11,812 nucleotides of DNA from NCBI GenBank assembly GCA_003695105.1, contig RFIZ01000116.1:1-11812 (forward strand), given 5' to 3'. Positions 1 through 7,300 of the stretch are shown in pieces. A program made the translations under genes and the position numbers. The first letter of the stretch is position 1. Each line of letters starts with the position of its first letter. Under the pieces are notes generated by a model, which was not told where the DNA came from, searched no databases, and worked only from the letters and a program-made list of their open reading frames with translations. Source of the stretch: Fidelibacterota bacterium (lineage in GTDB: Bacteria > Fidelibacterota > Marinisomatia > Marinisomatales > J089).

Positions 1-618
1 CCAATCCTCCAGATGCGTCCAGAGCTGAAACAGACGGGTTTTTTTGAGAGCGATGTAGGCCAGGGTGAGGGAACGATTGGAACCCCAGAAAGGACGCTGG
101 GAGGAACCGGTTCCCAGGGCGCCGTAAAATTCGTTGTGGCCGCTGTAAATGACGAGGGCGTCCGGTTCGTAGGAGAGACATTCCCGGGCAAAATCCCGGA
201 CCGTATACGTATTCACCGCCGTCATACCCAGATTGACCACTTCGATGGTCCGGTCCGGGTACATGGCTTCCAGCCGCGTCCGCAGCATGGTGGGGAAGGA
301 ACCGGAGAAAAGGGTGGGGTAGCCAGCCGTGGTTGAGCCGCCCAGGACGAAAATGCGGATTCCCCCGGCGGGCTTGTGCTTCCGGAATCCGTCCTGGGTC
401 CCGAAGGCTCCCGCCGTTCCACCGGAAAAATACAATTTCCCCACCTGAGTGTTGACGGTATAAAAGCGGTCGTTGTAGGGATCGGAGATGAACAGACCCC
501 GGGCCTCGGGAGGAGTCCAGATCAGACGCAGGAATCCTTCCAGGCCTACCAGGAGCAAAATGGGGAGCAGTCCCGTCAGCAGGGGAAAGAGTCGGTGATG
601 TTTCGGATCCGATTTCAT
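1..618 (-). CDS. SGNH/GDSL-family hydrolase, N-terminal part (cut by left edge)
   Basis: The minus frame from the ATG at 618-616 stays open for 206 codons to the window edge, so the C-terminus is missing. Residues about 11-34 form one hydrophobic segment after a short basic N-terminus, read as a membrane anchor. Three SGNH blocks are visible in order: GGSTTAGYP at 93-101 with Ser95 as likely nucleophile, NLGMTAVN at 129-136 with Gly131, and YSGHNEFYG at 158-166 with Asn162. The C-terminal Asp/His block would lie outside the window. SGNH enzymes are esterases, lipases or O-acyl transferases; the substrate cannot be told from this part. The HNEFYG style occurs in SGNH proteins that often continue into TPR repeats, which cannot be checked here. 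The ATG at 618 is the only ATG after the in-frame stop at 640-642, and it has no clear Shine-Dalgarno sequence. The gene begins 25 nt past the terminator of the preceding gene, so it probably has separate expression. Confidence 0.85.
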   Translation of the reverse strand, partial: MKSDPKHHRLFPLLTGLLPILLLVGLEGFLRLIWTPPEARGLFISDPYNDRFYTVNTQVGKLYFSGGTAGAFGTQDGFRKHKPAGGIRIFVLGGSTTAGYPTLFSGSFPTMLRTRLEAMYPDRTIEVVNLGMTAVNTYTVRDFARECLSYEPDALVIYSGHNEFYGALGTGSSQRPFWGSNRSLTLAYIALKKTRLFQLWTHLEDW

Positions 619-643
619 CAGGGTGCGCCAGGAATGAATTTAA

Positions 644-677
644 AAAAAACGGGCTCCGTAAATGGAGCCCGTTTTTT
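644..677 (-). terminator. Rho-independent terminator, symmetrical
   Basis: A perfect 8-bp stem, CGGGCTCC at 650-657 and GGAGCCCG at 664-671, encloses a 6-nt loop (658-663). It is flanked by an A-run (642-649) and a T-run (672-677), so each strand has a GC stem followed by a U-tract; the minus strand ends in eight U residues. It lies 18 nt after the stop codon of the CBM20-like repeat protein and most likely ends that transcript. The symmetry means it would also stop plus-strand transcription. The downstream SGNH gene starts only 25 nt beyond it. Confidence 0.93.
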
Positions 678-695
678 CTGGATCTGCAGGAAGAC

Positions 696-3221
696 TTACC
701 GCAACAGCGTCATCTTCTTGATGGCGTGAAAATCACCCATCCGGACTTCGTAGAAGTAGACCCCGGAAGGAACGGGAGCGCCGGATTGATCCAATCCGGA
801 CCACCGCAATCCATAGGTCCCCGGTTGAGCGAAATCGCGCTGGTACTTCACTACCTGTTGCCCCAGAACATTGTAAATGTTCAATTGCACCAGACCGGCT
901 TCCGGTAAGGTGAATTTGATTTCCGTTTCCGGATTGAAGGGATTGGGGTAGTTCTGTTCCAGACTGAACTGTTTCGGTAACTCGTTCGGGTCAGTGCTCA
1001 CCGTACTCAGATCAGGTGGCGTTTCCACCGTCAGCGGCGGATCATCCGTCCACGTATCCGTCGGAAAAGCATAACTGGAGGGCCAGGTGGGACCCGTGGC
1101 GGAAATGCTTTCCGGATGGATAAACCGACAGCGGAAGCGACCGAAACCGAAGCCACCACCTTCTTCCAGCTCGTTGACCGGACCGGCGAAGTGGTAGACA
1201 TACACCCAGGAATAGGGTGCTTTTCCGGTGTAGCTGACTGTACGGCTATAGATTCCATCACCTGCCGTTGCATCGCCGTTGGTGCCGTCATCCACCATGA
1301 TCAAATCATCGAAAGGCCGACTTTCCGGGAAGTACCCGGTGAGATGAGCGGCGATGGGATCTTTGATGTATAGCCAGAGGGTATCCGTGCTGGGATCGAA
1401 CAAACTGGCATTGTTCATATCCACACTAAAGGTGAGGTCGATCGTCTGTCCTTCGGGGATGATGCCTTCGAAGGGAAGGTCCATGTAGTATTCCAGGCCG
1501 ATTTCCTGAATGACATCGGGATTCCCTTCAAAGGTGAAGGGACGGTTTCCGGCGCCATAGGTGGGCGGTACTTCGTAGCCCCAATCGGCATTCCAATCCA
1601 CATTGGGATAGGGTGAGCCGAGGAAGGACAGCGATTCATTGCTCCATTTAATGTAATATTTGTATTCGTCATCCGTGTTCGGGAAGTTGGTGATCGGTGC
1701 CGCCAGTTCGTAGATGGTTTGACCGGGGATGCGGGTCATCTTCAGGTTGGAGCCATCCGGCAAAGCCTGACTGGCCCAACCGTTGAAACCACCCCGAACC
1801 TGAACGGAATCGTTCCGAACGACACTGAAGATTCCCAGATCTTCGTAGGCCGCCATGTCCACGGTGAAATAGACATAGGCCGTGACGATTTCCTGTCCGC
1901 TGGGAGCCAGATCATCGAAATATTTGAAGGCCAGTGTCGTGTCCTGATGAATCGTGGCGGTGCGATTGTCAATGGAACCTTCCCACACCGTCCCGCCGGA
2001 CCCGGCGTAGGTGAATTTGTATTCGATGGGATAACCGCCGGCAATCGTATCCGGGAGGGACACCAGTCCGGACCAGTAATAGGAATCCCCTTCCTGGGTC
2101 AGATTGGTCCCGCCGCTCCAGCCGTTGAAGGAGCCCCGGACATCCACCGGTTCACCGTTGTACCCGAACGGGACCTGTCCTTCCATGTTCACCCGGAACC
2201 AGACGTCCAGATCGGAGGTGGGGGTGAAGGGAGCGACGTCGTCCCAGTAGGCCAGAGGAAGAACCGTGTCCGAAGAAATCGTAGCCGTACGGTTATTAAT
2301 GTTATCCTCCCAGTGTTCAGCTCCAGCCAAATCGGTATACCGGAATTTGTATTCTATATCGACGCCATCGGTTGTGCCGACGATTCCCACCGTCTTCGAC
2401 CAGTAGTCGCCATTGGCCGAGAGCGTATCAACCTGAGACCAACCATTCAAACTACCGGAAACATAGAATCCGGCTACGGTGGAATCGGTCAGGTTATCTT
2501 GAGTTGCAGTATTCACTGTGAAAGTGACCTGGAATGTATCGATAACAACCCCCGTAGGAGGGGTGTCGTCAAAATAGACCCAGGCTACTGTTGTGTCGTT
2601 GGCGGCTGGCAAGGTGCGGTTGTTGATATTATCTTCCCAGTGCACAGCACCATCGGCTCCGGTCCAGGTAAATTTATACCCATAGGATCCGGCGCCCATA
2701 CTAATTTGACCGGACCAGAAGTCGGGATTGGCTTCTTGAACCAAACTGTCAACTCCGGACCAACCGTTGAAATCGCCCCGAACATTGACCTGACCACCGT
2801 CATAACCTACGACGCCGGCCATGTTCACCCGGAACCAGACGTCGACGGAATCGGTAGCGGTGAAGGGGGCGTCACTGGGTCCCCAGTATTGCAGGACGGT
2901 CGTATCCGCCGCCGGCACCACCAGGGAGCGGTTGGGATCGGCTTCCCAGGTCAGATTGCCCAGGTTATCGGTATGGGTATATTTGTACTCTACCGTATCC
3001 CCGGCAGTCAGGCTCAGTGTCACGGACCAATAATCACCACCCACGTTGGTGAGGGGATTGGTATCCGACCAGCCGTTCATGCTTCCGCGAATATGAACCG
3101 TGCTGGTGGAATCCGTCGCTCCATCCGGATAGGTGGACATATTGACGGTAAAGGTCACGTTGACAGCCCAAGCCCATGAGACCATGGCCAAAGACAACAG
3201 TCCCATTAACGCTTTTTTCAT
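696..3221 (-). CDS. T9SS-exported surface protein with five tandem CBM20-like modules
   Basis: This 841-aa protein is predicted to be exported by T9SS to the surface. Residues 1-19 are a signal peptide ending in SWAWA. Five beta modules follow, at about 20-115, 126-218, 229-327, 338-436 and 447-563. Each has the core NGW (Trp 51, 154, 261, 368, 482), an aromatic-Trp pair in modules 1-4, a YK[YF] strand and a late NR pair. Modules 1-4 also have WE (W92, W195, W304, W413). The first module's WEADPNR resembles the CBM20 starch-binding signature. A further beta domain lies at about 591-705 (MVDDGTNGDATAGDG at 642-656). Residues 750-841 are a canonical T9SS type A sorting domain with NYPNPFNP at 757-764. 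No catalytic domain is visible. The ATG at 3221 was chosen because GAGG lies 6 nt upstream and the signal peptide starts there. A role in binding alpha-glucan is inferred from module type only. Confidence 0.88.
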   Translation of the reverse strand: MKKALMGLLSLAMVSWAWAVNVTFTVNMSTYPDGATDSTSTVHIRGSMNGWSDTNPLTNVGGDYWSVTLSLTAGDTVEYKYTHTDNLGNLTWEADPNRSLVVPAADTTVLQYWGPSDAPFTATDSVDVWFRVNMAGVVGYDGGQVNVRGDFNGWSGVDSLVQEANPDFWSGQISMGAGSYGYKFTWTGADGAVHWEDNINNRTLPAANDTTVAWVYFDDTPPTGVVIDTFQVTFTVNTATQDNLTDSTVAGFYVSGSLNGWSQVDTLSANGDYWSKTVGIVGTTDGVDIEYKFRYTDLAGAEHWEDNINNRTATISSDTVLPLAYWDDVAPFTPTSDLDVWFRVNMEGQVPFGYNGEPVDVRGSFNGWSGGTNLTQEGDSYYWSGLVSLPDTIAGGYPIEYKFTYAGSGGTVWEGSIDNRTATIHQDTTLAFKYFDDLAPSGQEIVTAYVYFTVDMAAYEDLGIFSVVRNDSVQVRGGFNGWASQALPDGSNLKMTRIPGQTIYELAAPITNFPNTDDEYKYYIKWSNESLSFLGSPYPNVDWNADWGYEVPPTYGAGNRPFTFEGNPDVIQEIGLEYYMDLPFEGIIPEGQTIDLTFSVDMNNASLFDPSTDTLWLYIKDPIAAHLTGYFPESRPFDDLIMVDDGTNGDATAGDGIYSRTVSYTGKAPYSWVYVYHFAGPVNELEEGGGFGFGRFRCRFIHPESISATGPTWPSSYAFPTDTWTDDPPLTVETPPDLSTVSTDPNELPKQFSLEQNYPNPFNPETEIKFTLPEAGLVQLNIYNVLGQQVVKYQRDFAQPGTYGLRWSGLDQSGAPVPSGVYFYEVRMGDFHAIKKMTLLR
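699..974 (-). other. T9SS type A C-terminal sorting domain (coding segment)
   Basis: This encodes residues 750-841 of the CBM20-like repeat protein. It has the usual order of the family: QNYPNPFNP, then a strand rich in T/E/K (ETEIKFTLPEAG), NIYNVLGQQV, a WSGLD turn, PSGVYFYEVR and a basic end. Such domains direct passage through the type IX outer membrane channel and are cleaved or used for anchoring. Confidence 0.9.
1107..1451 (-). other. Sixth beta domain, not a clear CBM20-like copy
   Basis: This segment encodes residues about 591-705. It begins like the other modules (LTFSVDMNNA) but lacks the NGW and WE-NR signatures, and instead carries the Asp/Gly-rich stretch MVDDGTNGDATAGDG (642-656). 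That stretch could bind calcium. It may be a remote relative of the repeats or a spacer domain before the sorting signal; the sequence does not decide. Confidence 0.5.
2183..2207 (-). repeat. 25-bp exact direct repeat, copy 2 (module 4)
   Basis: These 25 bases are identical to 2819-2843, exactly 636 bp (212 codons) away. They encode the DVWFRVNM opening of module 4. The identity at DNA level supports a duplication of the two-module unit that is recent, or is kept similar by gene conversion. Confidence 0.85.
2819..2843 (-). repeat. 25-bp exact direct repeat, copy 1 (module 2)
   Basis: This is the partner of 2183-2207 and encodes the DVWFRVNM opening of module 2. The flanking sequence has diverged on both sides. 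Confidence 0.85.
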
Positions 3222-3367
3222 ATTTGACCTCATGTTACTTGATTGGAATTCGAAAATTTGGTTGCGTTCCACGCAGTAACTCATTTCTGAGTTACGTTCG
3301 GAAAGTCGGCGGGAATTTACCCGTCTTCAATCTCCGGGACAAGGAGAAATCCGCCGGTCCCCGGGGA
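3222..3367 (-). promoter_or_regulatory. 146-nt intergenic leader before the CBM20-like repeat gene
   Basis: This is the longest non-coding gap in the window. Next to the start codon it holds a Shine-Dalgarno GAGG (3231-3228) spaced 6 nt from the ATG. It has several inverted repeats: the perfect one at 3276-3295, a weak 5-bp TCTCC/GGAGA pair (3331-3335 with 3343-3347), a 4-bp CGGG/CCCG pair (3310-3313 with 3320-3323) and a 10-bp palindrome at 3358-3367 just after the PorV-like stop codon. None is followed by a U-tract, so I see no terminator. I could not identify a convincing -35/-10 or Bacteroidetes-type -7/-33 promoter. Confidence 0.5.
3276..3295. repeat. Perfect 8-bp inverted repeat with 4-nt loop
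   Basis: The arms GTAACTCA (3276-3283) and TGAGTTAC (3288-3295) surround the loop TTTC. The repeat lies 55 nt before the start codon of the CBM20-like repeat gene and has no U-tract after it. It could be an operator or an RNA hairpin in the leader; no known family is recognised. Confidence 0.6.
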
Positions 3368-4384
3368 TCAGAACAAGATCCGGATAGCGAGTTTGTGGAC
3401 CGTATTCAGGTGAACCAGGGATTCGAAAGCATAGTCCGCTTCCATCAGCAGGGAGCCGTTGACGGGTACCTTCAGGCCGCCCCCCAGGGTGAAGCCCTCT
3501 TCCCGGTCCTGCTGGTACAGGGATTTCAGGCCGGCGCGGACCGATACCAGGTCCTGAAAGAGAGCGGCTTCCATGCCCAGGTTCAGGTATTCCGAATTGT
3601 CGTTGGGATGGATGCCGTCCACGGCCCAGGTGAGGCGAAGAGCAGAGGACCGGACCAGTTCACCGGAAAGTCCGACCCGCAAAAACAGGGGCAGATCGAA
3701 CCGGTCGGTGGACAAATAGGCGTTCACACTTTCATTGTTGCCATGATGAATGGGGTCGATATCCTTGTTGACCAGAAGGTCTTTCCCGGTCATCTGGAGT
3801 TTCTGGCCAAAGTTGCTGATACTGACGCCGAAACGGATACCCCGGAAAGGGGTTTGGAACAAGGTTCCCAGATCGAGGGCCAGCCCGGAGGAAGTGCTCT
3901 GGGAAATGAATTCATGGATGTATTTCACCGTTCCCCCCAGGCTGAAGCGGTCCGTGAGGGAGCGGGCGTAGGTCAGGCCCAGGGCATAGCTTCCGGCCCG
4001 GAAGGTTTCCCCGGTGCCCTCTTCATAGCCGTACCGGGTTACTTCCATGGCTCCCATGGTCATACCGGTGACCTGAATGCCAATCGTCCCGACCCGGGGT
4101 ATGGGTTGCACATACCCCAGATAGGTAAAGTCAATGTCGGCGATCCAGCGGCTCCGGTTCACCAGGAGTTCCGGTTGACGGAGTTGGGCGGCGCCTCCGG
4201 GATTCCAGTAGAGGGTCGAGGCATCATTGGCCAGGGCGGTAAAAGCTCCTCCCATTCCGACGGCCCTGGCTCCGGCGCCGATTTTCAGGAAATTGGCGGC
4301 CGTCGTGCCGGTTTTATTTACCTTCTGACCCCAACCAACCGTTACCAGCGTGGCCCCTAACAAAAGCCAAATGTGTTTCTTCAT
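3368..4384 (-). CDS. PorV/PorQ-family outer membrane protein
   Basis: This 338-aa protein is likely an outer membrane beta-barrel of the FadL-like PorV/PorQ group. Residues 1-19 are a signal peptide (hydrophobic core, end VGWG). The family's N-terminal signature is clear: FLKIGAGAR at 32-40, AVGMGGA at 41-47 and ASTLYWNPGG at 55-64. The rest alternates polar and hydrophobic residues as in beta strands, and the protein ends in Phe, as expected for a barrel recognised by the BAM complex. In Bacteroidota, PorV (LptO) carries T9SS cargo from the translocon to the attachment complex, and PorQ has a related role; which one this matches cannot be settled here. It begins 9 nt after the stop of the large T9SS-type cargo gene, so the two are probably co-translated. 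The ATG at 4384 is supported by AGG 8 nt upstream. The length is near the usual size of the family. Confidence 0.88.
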   Translation of the reverse strand: MKKHIWLLLGATLVTVGWGQKVNKTGTTAANFLKIGAGARAVGMGGAFTALANDASTLYWNPGGAAQLRQPELLVNRSRWIADIDFTYLGYVQPIPRVGTIGIQVTGMTMGAMEVTRYGYEEGTGETFRAGSYALGLTYARSLTDRFSLGGTVKYIHEFISQSTSSGLALDLGTLFQTPFRGIRFGVSISNFGQKLQMTGKDLLVNKDIDPIHHGNNESVNAYLSTDRFDLPLFLRVGLSGELVRSSALRLTWAVDGIHPNDNSEYLNLGMEAALFQDLVSVRAGLKSLYQQDREEGFTLGGGLKVPVNGSLLMEADYAFESLVHLNTVHKLAIRILF

Positions 4385-4396
4385 ATCCGGTGCCTA
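4382..4396 (-). promoter_or_regulatory. Stop codon fused to ribosome binding site (PorV-like gene)
   Basis: The TAG stop of the upstream gene (4396-4394) plus the next G forms TAGG. Its AGG is a Shine-Dalgarno sequence 8 nt before the ATG at 4384. Ribosomes finishing the upstream gene would sit on this site, which suggests coupled translation. Confidence 0.65.
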
Positions 4397-7300
4397 TTTA
4401 ATGACTGCAAATTTTCCAATGTGTTCACCCAGGATTTTCCCGGTGGCGGGATCCTCCGCCTCCACGTGGTACACGTAGACCCCATAGGAAGCGGACAGAT
4501 TGTCCTTGGTAAGGAGGTCCCACTCCGCCGTGCCCTCAAACTGGTCGGAATCGTGTCGGATGGTTCGGACCAGCTCCCCGGACACGGTGAAGATCCGGAT
4601 GGTGCAATGGGGAGGAAGATGGTTGAAATGGATCGACCGGGGACCGCGTCCCGAGGTAAATCGATTGCGTTCTTCCCAGGCCACCGCAGCTACATAGGGG
4701 TTGGGCACTACTTTGATTTTCTTCAGCTGGGAAGCCAACAGGTCATTGTCGATATGTCGGGCCGTGGTGGTGAATTCGAAGATATCCGAGGACAGAAACG
4801 GTTTGTTAATGTAGAGGAACACCGTGTCGCCCGGAGCCGGACCGTAGATGTGATCCTTGATCCAGGGACGGGGATAATCCATTTTGAAGACCCAGGACGG
4901 GAAGGGTTCACCGTCCTTTTCGTTGTCCAGAAAGACCACCCAGTCGGTCTCCACCGAATCGGCATCCAGCAGGCCGTTCTTTTCATTGCTTTCGAAGGGA
5001 GAATAATCCCCGAAGGCGATGGGAATCGTTTCCCAGTCCACCGAATCCACGCCTGTCAATTGCACCCGTTTTTCTACGTGGAAATTCACATCCCGGGCAT
5101 AGAATCGGGTGAACCCGGCCCGGTACTCTTCCGTCCGGGTATGTCCCGTATCGACGGTGGTCCAGGTATAGGCTATTTTCAGCGTTTGGATTCGATAGGC
5201 GTCGGCGATGTCCGTGGTCCAGGAAATTTGATCCTGATAGTCGGAGATGCCGGGTCCGTCCGGGAAAGAGTAGAAATGGTAATTCCCGCTGGTATCCACA
5301 ACCGTGAGGTTGATATTGGTGGCCGTGTTCCCGCCGTCACCGCCTGTATCCCGGATTTCCAGGGTCCAGGTTCCCTGGACCTCATGGTCGGCAAAGGCGT
5401 TCAGGGTGCGGTTGTAATTGCCGCTGAAATACCCGTCCTGCACCACCATCGCCGTCTGATCGGGCGCTCGCAGAATGAGCGTCCCTTCGCTCATGTTGTC
5501 AATGATTAAGCGGTAGTCCGCCGGCTGGGGAATGCCCACCACAGTGGAGAGACTGAAGACGTTCAGCACGAAATTCCAGAGGGAATCGGCGGACCAGTGG
5601 GAAGTCTGGTTGTTGAGGTAGAGGAAGTCCTGATTGTCCAGGATGAGCTGAAAGCCGTCAATGACCGGTTGTTCATCGGTGATTTTCAGTCGGTTGCTGC
5701 AGGCGATCAAGGTGTCAATCCGATCGGGGTCGGTCACATCGGCCAGGGTGAAACATTTGGTTGTCAGGGTGTCATACCCCGGCGAAAACAGCCCGCCCAC
5801 CTTTTTCTTCACCGTATCTTCGAAGGTGACGCGGTAGGTGTGGTTCTGTTTCACGGCTGTGGGATCGACGATCCGATAGGTGATGGAACTGGAGGTGGTA
5901 CCCTGTACCAACCGGAAACTGTCGATGGAGGCATCCACGAACCCGGCCGCCGGCGGGTTGGGGGTAACGACCACGACGTTGGGCCCCTTGGAAATCTCTC
6001 CCGTGAGACTGTTGATACTCAGCCGCCGGGTCGATTCCGTGGGGGGAATGTCATTGGTGATATCACCGCCGAAATCATAGGACACCACCGCATAGTAGTA
6101 GGTTTGACCGTTGACCACGTCCCGGTCCACGAAGGTATGGGTCAATCCCGTTTCTTCGCCCAACCAGTAGTGGATTCCGTTCACCGCCACTTCATGAAAC
6201 CCTTCCTTACCGTCCACCAGATCGAATTGAGCCAGAGGGGTGTAGAAGGTGAGATTTCCCTGGGCATCGGTGATGTCATAGGCATCGGCGAATTCCGGAT
6301 CGGTGGCCCTGTAGATTTTATAGCCTTCGAAATCCAGCCCTTCCGAACCGATACCGTCCATGTAGGTGTCGAAAGAAGCTTCCGCCACCGCGTCCCAGGT
6401 CAGGGTCACCTGATGATCTCCGGCAATGGCTTTGACATGGGGGGGCAGCGGCGCTTTGGCAAATTGATAATCTTCATCGTAGGTCTGTTGGGCCACGTCC
6501 TTGTTCCTCCGGGCATCTTCCACGTCTTCTCCCAGACAGACGGCCATGGAGATCCGTTTCGTATCTCCGGCCTTGATGGGGAAGAAGGCAGACGTGACAA
6601 ACAGGTCATAGTCACCGGGAGGTTGACCTCCGGGAGGGGGTTGCCAGAATTCACCGGGAGTCATGTAAAAGAGCCACAGGGCAGCGTCCTGTCCGGTGGG
6701 AATGCTGCCGGCTTCATCGTAATTGACCCGGGTCAGCCCCATCTGGTCCGATTCGGACACGTCGGTTTTGTCGATGTTGGGTTCGCCGGGGAGATTGGTT
6801 CCGGTGCCGGTGGTGGGCCGGCCGTCACCCTGGCCGGCGTCGGGCGTGGTGAGGTCGCCGTCCCGGCCCACATCGTCAGAAAACACGTTCCAGTCGAAAT
6901 CATCGTCGATCCCGTTGTCCCGGGATTCATCGACCATCTCGTCGATGCCTTCATCGATCCCCTCGTCCACGGCGCCGTCGCCGTCGTTATCGATGCCGTC
7001 GGCGTAGCGCAACCCCAGATCTTCCGGTCCCACGTCATAGAGGATGATGTCGGTTCCCGGAACCCGGTAGCGATGATAGGGATCCGTGGCCGCCTGATCG
7101 ATGATCTCCTGAGTGATCCGGGGACCGGAAGTGTCGGCTCCCAGACCGAAAGGATATTCCTGACTCTCATCGTTGTCGATATGGTCGGCGAACGCTTTCC
7201 CCAGGTCGTCGTCCCCCACCTCCAGCAGGTGAATCTGCCCGTTCTGGACCGGGTCGTCCTCCGGATGAGGGGGCCAGCGGTGCCAATTGGCGGAATAGGT

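Larger units (their letters stand above)
1533..3164 (-). repeat. Five tandem CBM20-like modules in an A-B-A-B-A' order
   Basis: The module segments are 3164-2877 (1), 2846-2568 (2), 2537-2241 (3), 2210-1914 (4) and 1883-1533 (5, divergent and longer). Modules 2 and 4 both open with DVWFRVNM and are preceded by similar linkers (SDAPFTATDSV and DVAPFTPTSDL). Modules 1, 3 and 5 open with V-x-F-T-V-[ND]. The ends of modules 2 and 4 are also alike (YFDDTPP, YFDDLAP). This points to duplication of a two-module unit, followed by an extra A-type module. Confidence 0.8.

Noticed and set aside
13..729. Plus-strand open frames of 107 and 117 codons at the left end
   Set aside because: They are opposite the SGNH hydrolase fragment with its three catalytic blocks; the second also crosses the terminator.
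1719..3179. A 486-codon open frame on the plus strand
   Set aside because: It is antisense to the CBM20-like module array and repeats with the same period; it has no signal peptide or recognisable domain.
3222..3284. Upstream extension of the CBM20-like repeat protein to an ATG at 3284
   Set aside because: It would put 21 residues in front of a normal signal peptide, start inside the inverted repeat, and ignore the well-spaced GAGG before the ATG at 3221.
3358..3367. GC-rich 10-bp palindrome just after the PorV-like stop codon as a terminator
   Set aside because: The palindrome has no loop and no U-tract follows on the minus strand, so it does not fit an intrinsic terminator.
3176..4360. 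A 394-codon open frame on the plus strand
   Set aside because: It is antisense to the PorV/PorQ-like gene, which has a clear family signature and ribosome binding site.
4373..5509. A 378-codon open frame on the plus strand
   Set aside because: It is antisense to the C-terminal third of the large secreted protein and shows no domain or ribosome binding site that would outweigh that gene.
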